Source: Sinorhizobium sp. B11 (GTDB taxonomy: Bacteria > Pseudomonadota > Alphaproteobacteria > Rhizobiales > Rhizobiaceae). Taken from it: a DNA stretch of 64,000 nucleotides. Each line of letters opens with the position of its first letter. The first letter of the stretch is position 1. Below are positions 1 through 7,533 of the stretch, piece by piece. The notes below the pieces were generated by a model. That model had not been told where the DNA came from, made no database searches, and saw only the letters and a program-made list of their open reading frames with translations. Made by a program: the position numbers and the translations under genes. Location of the stretch: the NCBI GenBank assembly GCA_039725955.1, contig CP091034.1:2418001-2482000 (forward strand), given 5' to 3'.

Positions 1-479
1 AGAGCCATTGGGAGAATACCGATCCCTCCATCCGCCGCTTCAGCCCTGCGAGCTGGGACGAGCCTGATCTTTCCGACTGGATTGCGGCGCTGGAAGAGGC
101 CGTGCGTGCGGCGCAAACGCCACCTCTACTCGTGGCTCACAGCCTCGCCTGCCTGCTCGTCGCTCATTGGCATGACGTGTCCGATCTTCCGGTAAAGGGC
201 GCAATGCTGGTGGCGGTGCCGGATCCGGCCTCTCCGGCCTTTCCGTCACAGGCGGCAGGCTTTGCCGACGTACCCGGCAAGCGGTTTCGATTTCCGTCGC
301 TCATCGTGGCAAGCACCGATGATCCCTATGGCTCGCTGCCCTATGCCGAGAGGCGGGCAGAGCAATGGGGAAGCGAACTGAAGGTGATCGGAGCGGCGGG
401 CCATATCAACGGCCAAAGCGACCTCGGCGAGTGGCCGGAAGGTCTGGCGCTCCTGGGAAATTTCGCAAGCCGCCTCTAG
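1..479 (+). CDS. RBBP9/YdeN-type serine hydrolase, 5' end cut by window
   Basis: The reading frame is already open at base 3 and ends at TAG 477-479, so the N-terminus lies outside the window. The visible ~158 residues resemble the RBBP9/YdeN branch of alpha/beta hydrolases. AHSLAC is the nucleophile elbow (Ser), VASTDDPYG supplies the acidic residue, and GAAGHINGQS carries the catalytic His. The family consists of small cytosolic serine hydrolases of mostly unknown substrate. An ATG at 102 is internal to the domain and is not the real start. The fold assignment is firm from the motifs; the substrate is unknown. Confidence 0.85.
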   Translation, partial: SHWENTDPSIRRFSPASWDEPDLSDWIAALEEAVRAAQTPPLLVAHSLACLLVAHWHDVSDLPVKGAMLVAVPDPASPAFPSQAAGFADVPGKRFRFPSLIVASTDDPYGSLPYAERRAEQWGSELKVIGAAGHINGQSDLGEWPEGLALLGNFASRL

Positions 480-556
480 TCCGCCTTGCCGGCATGGCCG
501 CGCCTTGCGGCACCGGGACCGGCCGCGCCAGGCGGCCGGTCTGGGAAACCGGCGAT

Positions 557-1054
557 TTACGCCCCTTCCGCACCGAGGGTAAGAAGCAGCTCGTCCAGCT
601 GTTCGAACTGTTCGGGCAGCCCGCCCTCCGCCCCGGAATTGGCCTCGAAGGCTTCCTTCGAGGGATAGACTTCGCGCAGGACCAGCAGCGTCTTGCCGTC
701 TTTTTCCTCGAAGGTCACCGTGGTCACGGCAGCGTCATCGCTTTCCTCATTCGTCCAGACCAGGCGCGCGTTCGGTATCACGTCGAGATATTTGCCGAAG
801 AATTCCATCGCGCTCGCGGCATCGTGGCCAAACGCAATACGGTAGCCGCCTCCGACGCGCACATCCATCTCGCAGGAAAGCATGGGCACGCCCATCGACT
901 TCGGCGCCCACCACCGCATGAACAGCTCGGGCTTGGTCCACGCTTGAAACAGGATATGTGCCGGGCCGTTGAAGGTTCGCCTCACGACGAGTTCACGCTC
1001 GGACGTCCGTTCCACCGTCGTGGGGTTCTTCATGGGGGTAGGCTTACTCTCCAT
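557..1054 (-). CDS. SRPBCC / AHSA1-type ligand-binding protein
   Basis: 165-residue protein of the START/Bet v1-like SRPBCC superfamily, AHSA1 branch. Typical elements are an N-terminal R-x-F-(N/D)-A/G-P strand (RRTFNGPAHILF), a W-x-x-P-E-L-F-x-x-W-W helix segment near residue 42, and a C-terminal helix (GLPEQFEQLDELL). These proteins bind hydrophobic ligands. Alone they have no predictable enzymatic role. The start was chosen because GGAGAAGG precedes it, and it overlaps the upstream ArsR gene by 11 bases, so the two are translationally coupled. The pair is a common ArsR-SRPBCC two-gene unit. Confidence 0.9.
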   Translation of the reverse strand: MESKPTPMKNPTTVERTSERELVVRRTFNGPAHILFQAWTKPELFMRWWAPKSMGVPMLSCEMDVRVGGGYRIAFGHDAASAMEFFGKYLDVIPNARLVWTNEESDDAAVTTVTFEEKDGKTLLVLREVYPSKEAFEANSGAEGGLPEQFEQLDELLLTLGAEGA

Positions 1055-1397
1055 CGTCCTTCTCCTTCTGTTTCAGTTCCTCGACAAGCTTGTCCAATGC
1101 ATCGAAGCGTGCGTCCCAGAGCTGGCGGTAGCTCTCGAGCCATGCCGCCTCTTCCTCCAGACGGCGCACACCGAGCTTGCAGGTGCGCACGCGCCCGACC
1201 TTCTGTGTGATGACGAGCCCCGCCCGCTCCAGAACGCCGACATGCTTCTTCATGCCGGTCAGCGTCATGCGGAACGTCTCGGCAAGGTCCGTGATCGACG
1301 CGTCTGCACGCCCGAGCTGCTCCAGAATGCCGCGCCTTGTGGCGTCCGACAGCGCGGCAAACGAGGTATCGAGACGGGTTTGTGAATACTGAACCAT
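1044..1397 (-). CDS. ArsR-family transcriptional regulator
   Basis: 117 residues with a winged helix: FAALSDATRRGILEQLG is the usual helix-1 segment of ArsR proteins and LTGMKKHVGVLERAGLV is the recognition helix. The start at 1397 (MVQYSQT) was chosen over an upstream in-frame start because family members begin just before this helix. No CxC-type metal-binding motif is visible, which fits the non-metal ArsR subgroup that precedes SRPBCC genes. The first gene of the pair, it overlaps the SRPBCC start. Its own start codon sits inside a perfect 11-bp inverted repeat, so autorepression is likely. Confidence 0.9.
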   Translation of the reverse strand: MVQYSQTRLDTSFAALSDATRRGILEQLGRADASITDLAETFRMTLTGMKKHVGVLERAGLVITQKVGRVRTCKLGVRRLEEEAAWLESYRQLWDARFDALDKLVEELKQKEKDDGE

Positions 1398-1409
1398 GTG
1401 GTTCAGTAT
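1386..1409. promoter_or_regulatory. palindromic operator over the arsR-type start codon
   Basis: Perfect inverted repeat with 11-bp arms (ATACTGAACCA / TGGTTCAGTAT) and a 2-base centre. The minus-strand ATG of the ArsR gene (1395-1397) lies within it. The location and symmetry suit binding by the dimeric winged-helix regulator encoded immediately downstream. Binding itself is inferred. Confidence 0.65.
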
Positions 1410-1459
1410 ATAGCCTATGGATCGGCGGCGCGCAAGGCGCGGTGCGGCAGGTGTCCATG

Positions 1460-1594
1460 AAAAACCCCTCCCCACAGGTGGGAGGGGCTAAGCCCGGGCG
1501 TACCGCCTCGCCTCTTCCGCAACGTTGCGTGGAGAAGCAGCTGCCGCACGTTAAGCCCCTCCTCCTTGTCGGGAGGGGTCGGGGTGGGGTTTTT
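1460..1594. repeat. intergenic repeat element with terminal inverted repeats
   Basis: A 135-bp non-coding block bounded by AAAAACCCCTCCCC and the complementary GGGGTGGGGTTTTT, with an inner hairpin CCCCTCCCC-acaggt-GGGAGGGG. A second, 3'-truncated copy is at about 48063-48165. The ends look like the terminal inverted repeats of a small non-autonomous intergenic element. It fills the gap between the ArsR pair and the oxidoreductase. Confidence 0.65.
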
Positions 1595-1646
1595 CGTCGC
1601 CTCAAAACAGCGCCATCAGCCGCGGCAGCCTCCTGCCCCAGCCCGA

Positions 1647-2618
1647 TCACGGCAGCAGAAGAATACTCCCGGCCGACCGCCCGCTTTCCATCTCCTCATG
1701 CGCGCGGGCCACCTCCGCCAGCGCATATTCGGCTGATATCTCGCAGACGATGCCCCGTCCCATGGCGGCGATCGCAGCTTCCGCAGCCTCGCGATATCGG
1801 CCGGGATCGGCGCACCAGGCCATGATGCTCGGATGCGAGAGCGATTTGCCGGGCCGCAGCTCCTCGACCGCAACGGGCGGGATGGGACCTGCGGCCTGTC
1901 CGATGGTAACGGCGGTGCCGAAGGGGCGCACGGCGCGGATGGTTTGCAGCAGCATATCGCCGCCGATGCCGTCATAGGCGGCATCGACGCCGTTCCCGCC
2001 GGTCAGCCGCTTGACCTCTGCCACGATATCGGCCCCTCGCCCGACGATCAGGTGATCGGCGCCATAGGAAGCGGCAAGGGCAGCCTTTTCCGGCGAGCTG
2101 ACAGAGCCGATGACGGTGGCGCCGAGCGATTTCGCCCACCGCACCAGGATGCTGCCGAGCCCGCCGGCAGCGGCGTGGACAAGCACGGTGCTGCCCTGCC
2201 CGACATCGGTGACTTTCCTCAGCAGCATATAGGCCGTCATGCCCTTGAGCATCGAGCTTGCGGCGACCTTTGCGGAGACGGCGTCGGGAAGCGCCATCAC
2301 CCTCTCCGTCGCGACGATGCGGGTGGAGGCATAGGCGCCGGCAGGCGGGCCGGCATAGGCGACGCGCTCACCCGGCCGGAAGCCGGAGACATCAGGGCCG
2401 ATCTCCTCGACCACGCCGGCCGCCTCCACGCCGATGACGGCGGGATAGGAAGGCAGCGCATAGATCCCCTTGCGGTGATAGACATCGAGAAAATTGGTGC
2501 CGACGGCCTGATGGCGGATCCTGATCTCGCCGGCGCCGGGACTTTGTGGCGGCTGATCCTGCAGCCGGAACCGGGTGACATCGCCGGGGGCGTCGAGCAG
2601 GACGATCTGGTCGGGCAT
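1647..2618 (-). CDS. quinone oxidoreductase-like NADPH dehydrogenase (MDR family)
   Basis: 323 residues, full length for the QOR group of zinc-independent medium-chain dehydrogenases. The N-terminal GroES-like domain carries FLDVYHRKGIY and GVEAAGVVEEIG, and the Rossmann part carries LVHAAAGGLGSILVRWAK (AAxGGxG). Zinc-ligand cysteines are absent, as expected for the quinone reductase branch. It should catalyse NADPH-dependent one- or two-electron reduction of quinones or enones in the cytosol. It is divergent from a LysR gene 82 bp away, which is the likely regulator. Confidence 0.92.
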   Translation of the reverse strand: MPDQIVLLDAPGDVTRFRLQDQPPQSPGAGEIRIRHQAVGTNFLDVYHRKGIYALPSYPAVIGVEAAGVVEEIGPDVSGFRPGERVAYAGPPAGAYASTRIVATERVMALPDAVSAKVAASSMLKGMTAYMLLRKVTDVGQGSTVLVHAAAGGLGSILVRWAKSLGATVIGSVSSPEKAALAASYGADHLIVGRGADIVAEVKRLTGGNGVDAAYDGIGGDMLLQTIRAVRPFGTAVTIGQAAGPIPPVAVEELRPGKSLSHPSIMAWCADPGRYREAAEAAIAAMGRGIVCEISAEYALAEVARAHEEMESGRSAGSILLLP

Positions 2619-2700
2619 CGGTCATTCTCCTTCATGGGGTTTGCGGATGGGGGCAAACTAGCCGCTAGCCCTGTGTGTGAAAATTCCCTATCGTCGCACA

Positions 2701-3561
2701 ATGACTGGGAAGGAATTCACACATATAGACTGGGATGATCTCAGGCATTTCCTGGCGCTGGCGCAGGCGGGAACCTTTCTCGGCGCGGCAAGGCAGATCG
2801 GCGTCGAGCACGCGACGATCAGCCGGCGCATTGCTGCGCTCGAGAAAAATCTCGGCCGCAAGCTCGTCGACCGCCGCGGTCGGCGCATCATCCTGACCGG
2901 CGATGGCGAGCAGGTTGCGAAACATGCGGCCCTCGTGGCCCAGCAGATGGCTGTCATCGAGCAGCTCGGCCGCGCAAGCGCCACGGAGACGCGCGGCCAT
3001 GTGAGGATCAGCGCCCCGCCGGCGCTCTCGAGCGTGCTGCTGGCAAAACCCGTCGCCGCCCTCAGGCGCGAGCATCCGGGCGTGGAGATCACGCTTGTCG
3101 GCGAAAAACGCCTCGCCTCGCTGAACCGCCGCGAGGCCGATATTGCCGTGCGCATGTCACGCCCCGAAGATGGCGATTATGCCATCACCAGGCTCGGCGA
3201 CATGGCCTTCCACCTCTATGCCGCGAAGAGCTATCTCGACAGCGTGCCGGAGGCGCAATGGACCTTCATCGGCTATGACGAGGGCATGAACGCCTCGCCG
3301 CAGCAATTGCGCCTGACCGAACTCGCCGCCGGCCGTCCGATCGCAATCCGCTCTTCGGTGCTGGAATTTCAGGCCGCCGCCGCAAGGCTCGGCGGCGGCG
3401 TGGTGCTGCTGCCGGATTTTGCTGTCACGGATGCGGACGGCCTTCAGCGCATCGGGGACGAAAACGCACTGACGCGGGAGATCTGGCTGGTGGTTCACGC
3501 CGAGATCAGGGACGTGCCCGCCGTGAGAGTGGTGATGGAGGCGCTGAAGAGCGCGTTTTGA
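2701..3561 (+). CDS. LysR-family transcriptional regulator
   Basis: 286 residues from the ATG at 2701; a GTG at 2677 would add eight residues. Neither start has a strong ribosome site. DWDDLRHFLALAQAGTFLGAARQIGVEHATISRRIAALE is the typical LysR helix-turn-helix, followed by the periplasmic-binding-protein-like effector domain (HVRISAPPALSS..., DIAVRMSRPEDGD...). It probably controls the divergent quinone reductase gene. The effector cannot be predicted. Confidence 0.92.
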   Translation: MTGKEFTHIDWDDLRHFLALAQAGTFLGAARQIGVEHATISRRIAALEKNLGRKLVDRRGRRIILTGDGEQVAKHAALVAQQMAVIEQLGRASATETRGHVRISAPPALSSVLLAKPVAALRREHPGVEITLVGEKRLASLNRREADIAVRMSRPEDGDYAITRLGDMAFHLYAAKSYLDSVPEAQWTFIGYDEGMNASPQQLRLTELAAGRPIAIRSSVLEFQAAAARLGGGVVLLPDFAVTDADGLQRIGDENALTREIWLVVHAEIRDVPAVRVVMEALKSAF

Positions 3562-3636
3562 CGTAGTGCGGCCGCCTGCGATGCCCGGGTGCCTGACCTG
3601 AAAAGCACCGCAGCGCGCTGCCGGCGACCGAATGGC

Positions 3637-4164
3637 CTACTTGTTCAGGTCCTTAGCCATCTGCAGGTGATGCTCGAGCGCCGGCCGGGTCTTTGCGGCC
3701 CAGGCCTTCAGATCCGGATTGTCGCCTTCATCGCCGTAGCGCTTGAAGAGATCGACGGCATCCTCATGCGCCTCCTCCTGGTCGGCATGATACTGCTTGG
3801 TGAAATCCTCGCCCTGCAGGCTGCTGAGCTTGTCGAGCATCTCCTTCTGGGCCGATGTCATCGTCTGCGGGATCTTCGCCTGCACCTTGCCGCCGGAGAC
3901 CAGCGCCTTCAGCTCCTGCGACGTCTTCTGATGATCCTTCACCATCTGCTCGGCGAAAGCCTTGGTCGCTGCGTCCGAGCGCGCGATGGCAAGCTTGCTG
4001 GAATCGATCTCGAACATGTCCGATGTCGCCGCCTCCGCAACGAAATCCTCTGTCTTCGGTGCAACCCCGAGGGCGGAATTGACACCGGTTTTCTCTGCGG
4101 CTGTCTGCGCAAGCACGGGCGATGCGATGAGCATGGCAAGACCGGCGATGAGAAAAGGCTTCAT
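3637..4164 (-). CDS. secreted DUF4142 protein
   Basis: 175 residues beginning at MKPFLIAG after an AGGAGA ribosome site; an upstream in-frame start lacks one. A cleavable signal peptide ends near VLAQ. The mature part is a helical DUF4142 domain (FVAEAATSDMFEIDSSKLA, AFAEQMVKDHQKTSQEL, LEHHLQMAKDL), a periplasmic four-helix ferritin-like fold of unknown function that is common in rhizobia. It is monocistronic, with 55 bp before the LysR gene's 3' side. Confidence 0.88.
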   Translation of the reverse strand: MKPFLIAGLAMLIASPVLAQTAAEKTGVNSALGVAPKTEDFVAEAATSDMFEIDSSKLAIARSDAATKAFAEQMVKDHQKTSQELKALVSGGKVQAKIPQTMTSAQKEMLDKLSSLQGEDFTKQYHADQEEAHEDAVDLFKRYGDEGDNPDLKAWAAKTRPALEHHLQMAKDLNK

Positions 4165-4272
4165 GATTGTTTCTCCTGATTGAGGCGCCACGAAACGAAC
4201 AATGCGCAGCCGCAAAAGTTCCGCTTGTCGCGAAATCAGGCCTCTCGATGCAACCGGCCCGAAGGCGCCGGC

Positions 4273-4581
4273 TTACTGCACGTGGCAGCTGGTGGATCGC
4301 CCGGGCGCCTCCAGCTGCGCATCGTTGCCCTTGATCCAGAACAGCACGGTGCCGTCGGTGTAACGCGCGCCGGAACCGGACATGCCCTGCGGCAGACGGA
4401 AGCTCTTCCCGCCCGTGGTCAGCAGCACCGCGCTCGGCTCGGTCACGAAGCTTGCGGTGGCGCCTTCGCCGTCATCGCAGCGATAGATTACCGCCGCCTT
4501 GTCCTCGGCAAATGCCGGCGAAAGGCTCATCACAAGCACCGCACCTGCCAGAGCCAACGCACTGCTGTTCAACCTGCTCAT
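4273..4581 (-). CDS. MliC/PliC-type c-type lysozyme inhibitor
   Basis: 102 residues with a signal peptide (ALAGAVLVMSLSPAFA). The mature domain matches the MliC pattern: Y-R-C-D-D-G near the start, then SGARYTDGTVLFWIKGNDAQLE and a terminal CHVQ. The SGxRY and (F/W)xxKGxxA stretches are the lysozyme-contact signatures of the family. The protein is expected in the periplasm, where it blocks host or phage-type c-type lysozyme. A GGGAG ribosome site lies seven bases upstream. Confidence 0.85.
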   Translation of the reverse strand: MSRLNSSALALAGAVLVMSLSPAFAEDKAAVIYRCDDGEGATASFVTEPSAVLLTTGGKSFRLPQGMSGSGARYTDGTVLFWIKGNDAQLEAPGRSTSCHVQ

Positions 4582-4990
4582 GCCCGTCTCCCTCGGTTGG
4601 AAATTCTGCGAGGCCGACGGCAGATGGCGGCCGCGGCCTTGCCGGCGGAACGAAAACCCCGAAGGGATTTTCGGAAGACCCGTCTTCTATACCGCGACAG
4701 GCTCACCACCGTCAAAACGCCCATCCGGCCAGAGCCGTAGGCACCGCGAGCCGGCTTGGCGCCCGCACTGACGCCCATTCTGCAGCATGACCGATGGCGA
4801 AAATTGGCACCGGATGTCGAATTCGCGCCTGCTCGCGCGTCATCTTGCCAGGGAGGTCAAGGAGAACAGCGATGACGATGACCACGACCGCCTTCGAAGG
4901 TTCGCCGCCTCCGCCTTGCTTTTGTCACCACCTTGACATGTATTCTTTACAAACAACGCCTACCATAGGTTCGGACAAGGAGGACCAGCT
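4582..4990. other. 409-bp intergenic stretch holding a gene relic
   Basis: There is no intact gene here. The middle (about 4813-4911) resembles the leader and first codons of the glutathione transferase gene at 11.9 kb. The end (4933-4990) contains TTGACA and a strong AAGGAGG ribosome site for the small gene that follows. Confidence 0.5.
4813..4911 (+). pseudogene. 5' remnant of a glutathione S-transferase gene
   Basis: From ATG 4871 the frame reads MTMTTTAFEGSP, against MTITITAFERSP at the start of the intact GST at 11918. Homology extends about 55 bp upstream into the leader (TGTCGAATTCGCGCCTGC versus TGTCGGATTCAGGCCCGC, and the shared RSRRT codons). It diverges after the proline codons, so only the promoter-proximal end of a duplicate is left. 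Seen by eye; no alignment score was computed. Confidence 0.55.
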
Positions 4991-5191
4991 ATGAATGAGA
5001 TGACCGCATCGGATATGCTGAGGGATCCGCTGATCCGCCAGATGCTGCGCGCCGACAGGATCAGCCTTGCCGCCTTCGCAACCCTGCTCGATACCGCCAG
5101 CCGGCAGCTGGCCCGCCGCGCCGGCGAGAACACTGCTCCGCGGCCCGCAGTTCCGGAGGCCCGATCCAGCGAGGCCCTTACCACCGCTTGA
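4991..5191 (+). CDS. small conserved-type hypothetical protein
   Basis: 66 residues with no recognised domain. A strong AAGGAGG ribosome site lies six bases before the ATG, and a rho-independent terminator follows 34 bp after the stop, so it has the signals of a real single-gene transcript. The sequence is amphipathic (ISLAAFATLLDTASRQLARRAG), helix-forming, and without a membrane segment or signal peptide. Function unknown. Confidence 0.7.
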   Translation: MNEMTASDMLRDPLIRQMLRADRISLAAFATLLDTASRQLARRAGENTAPRPAVPEARSSEALTTA

Positions 5192-5224
5192 CTTCCCCAT
5201 GCCCGACAAGGGCAGCAACTTTCG

Positions 5225-5254
5225 GCTCGCCTTAGCCAGGCGGGCTTTTTTTTT
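5225..5254 (+). terminator. rho-independent terminator
   Basis: Eight-pair stem GCTCGCCT / AGGCGGGC (one G-T pair), loop TAGCC, then nine T residues. It terminates the small gene ending at 5191. Confidence 0.85.
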
Positions 5255-5265
5255 GCGCGACGCCC

Positions 5266-6201
5266 TTAGGCGACCGCGATTGTGGACTGGCTCCCCTCAC
5301 TGGTTTCGCCCGACGTCTTGTCCGCAAGATCGCCCGGCGTCTTGCCTGCAAGATCGCCCAGCATCGTCACCGCCAGATCGGAGGCGACATGATGCGGCAT
5401 ATGGCCGATGCCATCCAGCAGTTCGACCCGGGCCGCCGGATGCCTCTCCTGAAGCCAGTCGAGATGCCAGCGCGGTCCGATGATCCGGTCCTCACGGCCG
5501 AAGAGAACGGAAACCGGCAGATCGGCCGGCAGGCTCCGGAGCGGCTGCATGTCGCCGTTGAAGGCCCACAGTTCCTCGGCCATGGTGGCGATCGAGGCGG
5601 CATTGACCACATGCATGGCCGGCAGCGCGAAAAGCCCTGCGGCGACGGGATTGGGATGGGACGAGGTGCGCAGGCCGCGCTCGAGGAAATAGGACGACCA
5701 GCGGGCAATCACATGCTGGCGGATGACGGGGCCGACGAAGGGAGCGACGGCGCTGCGCAGCACGATCAGCGGCTTGAAGGGAACGGGCCGGCAGCAGGGC
5801 GAGATGAGAAACAGGCCTTTCAGCAGATCCGGCCGGCGGGCGGCCAGATGCAGGGCCGCCGCGCAGCCGATCGAGTGGGCAGCGAGCACCACACGCTCAA
5901 ACGCCAGCGCCTCCAGCAAACGCTCCAGCCAGAAGGACTGGCCAAGCGGCCCGCGCTCGCCGGCAGGCAGTGCCGCGCTGAAACCATAACCCGGCCTGTC
6001 GGGCGCGATGATATGGAGGCCGCTGCCCGAAAACGGCATCATCACCTCCTCGGCGATACTGCCGCAACCATGCAGCAGCACGACGGGATCCGCACCCGCG
6101 CTGCCGCTTTCGAGCATATGGATCTGCTCGCGGCCGGTCTGAACGATCTTGCCGACCCGCGGGGAGACAAGCGGCGAAGGAACGGGCTGCACGTACATCA
6201 T
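5266..6201 (-). CDS. alpha/beta-fold hydrolase
   Basis: 311 residues. The oxyanion loop is LLHGCGS (HG), the nucleophile elbow AAHSIGCA (Ser), the acid FGREDRI (Asp), and the base DGIGHMPHH (His), so the catalytic triad is complete. The rest is a generic epoxide-hydrolase-like alpha/beta fold with a cap segment. The extreme C-terminus contains a duplicated DLAGKTPGDLADKTSG stretch from an imperfect 24-bp tandem repeat (about 5313-5360). Substrate unknown. It is monocistronic, with its 5' end 133 bp from the end of napC. Confidence 0.9.
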   Translation of the reverse strand: MMYVQPVPSPLVSPRVGKIVQTGREQIHMLESGSAGADPVVLLHGCGSIAEEVMMPFSGSGLHIIAPDRPGYGFSAALPAGERGPLGQSFWLERLLEALAFERVVLAAHSIGCAAALHLAARRPDLLKGLFLISPCCRPVPFKPLIVLRSAVAPFVGPVIRQHVIARWSSYFLERGLRTSSHPNPVAAGLFALPAMHVVNAASIATMAEELWAFNGDMQPLRSLPADLPVSVLFGREDRIIGPRWHLDWLQERHPAARVELLDGIGHMPHHVASDLAVTMLGDLAGKTPGDLADKTSGETSEGSQSTIAVA

Positions 6202-6334
6202 GACGGCGAAAACGCGGATGCCCCGGCAAACGTTCCAAGCCCCGGAAGCCTGCCGCTTTCAGAGGCTTGGAGCTGCGGACCTTCACACGCATGCCCTGCC
6301 CTTCATGCGACACCAGGCAGAGGCGCCGCAGCCG

Positions 6335-7042
6335 TCAGTTGTCGATGGCCACCGCATCGGCCGTGCCGAGATAGGCCGCGAGCTTGGCCCGCTCATGCCA
6401 GCCGGGATCGGCATTCCTGCCCATCAGCTCCGCCGGGACCTTCCAGCCCGGATCGACGCCTTCCATGTTCGGAAGCTCATGCGCGATTCCCTTGTGGCAA
6501 TCGATGCAGGTCGCCTTGCCCGGCAGCAGGTATCGCGTGTGGATCTCGGCGGCGCGCACGGTCTGTTTCGTCAGGTCCATGGCGCCCATCGAGTGGCAGT
6601 TGCGGCATTCCAGGCTGTCATTGGCCTTCAGCCGCGCCCATTCGTGCTCGGCGAGTTCCAGCCGCTTGTCGAGGAATTTTTCGCGCGTGTTGATCGTCCC
6701 GAATATCTTGCCCCAGACTTCCTTCGAAGCCTGCATCTTGCGCGCGATCTTGTCGGTCCACTGGTGCGGCACGTGGCAGTCCGGGCACGTGGCGCGAACG
6801 CCCGAACGGTTCGAGAAGTGAACGGTGCGGCTCAGCTCCTCATAGACGTTCGTTTTCATTTCATGGCAGCCGGTGCAGAAGGCCTCGGTATTGGTCACTT
6901 CGAGCGCAGTATTGAAGGCACCCCAGAACATGACCCCGCCGACAAAGCCGCCGAGCGTCAGGAATGCCAGGCTGAGTGTCGTTGCCGGCGAGCGCAACAG
7001 GCGCCAGCACCACAGGACTATCGTTTTGATCCTGCCGATCAT
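6335..7042 (-). CDS. napC: NapC, tetraheme c-type quinol dehydrogenase
   Basis: 235 residues of the NapC/NirT family. One N-terminal membrane anchor (about residues 20-40) is followed by four CxxCH haem motifs: CTGCH, CPDCH, CRNCH and CIDCH. It takes electrons from ubiquinol in the cytoplasmic membrane and passes them to NapB in the periplasm. The start overlaps the napB stop (ATGA), so the genes are translationally coupled. It is the last gene of napEFDABC. Confidence 0.96.
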   Translation of the reverse strand: MIGRIKTIVLWCWRLLRSPATTLSLAFLTLGGFVGGVMFWGAFNTALEVTNTEAFCTGCHEMKTNVYEELSRTVHFSNRSGVRATCPDCHVPHQWTDKIARKMQASKEVWGKIFGTINTREKFLDKRLELAEHEWARLKANDSLECRNCHSMGAMDLTKQTVRAAEIHTRYLLPGKATCIDCHKGIAHELPNMEGVDPGWKVPAELMGRNADPGWHERAKLAAYLGTADAVAIDN

Positions 7043-7533
7043 TGCTCGCTTCCCGCAGGCTTGAAGCCCAGCTCGCTCATATCCTTGAAGGTGTTCGGCA
7101 CCAGCGGCTTCGCATCCGCCTGCGGCACGTGGCAGGCGGTGCAGAAATATCGCCGCGGCGAGACATCGGCGAGCATCTGCCCTTCGCGGGTCATGTAATG
7201 GGTGACGCTGATCATCGGCGCACCGGAGCCTTCCGTCAACTCGCGCCGATGGCAGGAGAGACAGCGATTGGCGTTCACCGTCAGCTGGTAGCCCTCGATC
7301 GAATGCGGGATGATCGGAGGCTGGTCCGGATAGTTCCGCATCTTCCTCATGTCATCGATCACCCATTTGGGTACGGGCTTCGCCTCCTTGCTCTCCATCG
7401 GATTCTCGTTGCCGGACAACGAGGGCACCATCTGCGCGAGCGTGACGGTGCCGGTGAGCAGGAGAAGGGCGACGGCCGCGATCGCCCGAGCGCGCCTGGA
7501 GATTAGGCGACCGGAAGAAGCTTGACTGCGCAT
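7039..7533 (-). CDS. napB: NapB, diheme cytochrome c subunit of periplasmic nitrate reductase
   Basis: 164 residues. The signal peptide (RAIAAVALLLLTGTVTLA) is followed by the NapB domain with two haem sites, CLSCH and CTACH, and conserved histidines (IPHSIEGYQ, VTHYMTREG). It accepts electrons from NapC and delivers them to NapA. The start at 7533 lies inside the 3' end of napA (31-bp overlap). No other start keeps the signal peptide with a better ribosome site. Confidence 0.95.
   Translation of the reverse strand: MRSQASSGRLISRRARAIAAVALLLLTGTVTLAQMVPSLSGNENPMESKEAKPVPKWVIDDMRKMRNYPDQPPIIPHSIEGYQLTVNANRCLSCHRRELTEGSGAPMISVTHYMTREGQMLADVSPRRYFCTACHVPQADAKPLVPNTFKDMSELGFKPAGSEQ

Noticed and set aside
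4933..4966. Sigma-70 promoter of the 4991 gene
   Set aside because: TTGACA is perfect, but no good -10 occurs at 16-18 bp; the nearest (TACCAT) is 22 bp away.
5389..6693. 434-codon plus-strand frame
   Set aside because: Antisense to the alpha/beta hydrolase and napC; no ribosome site or domain.
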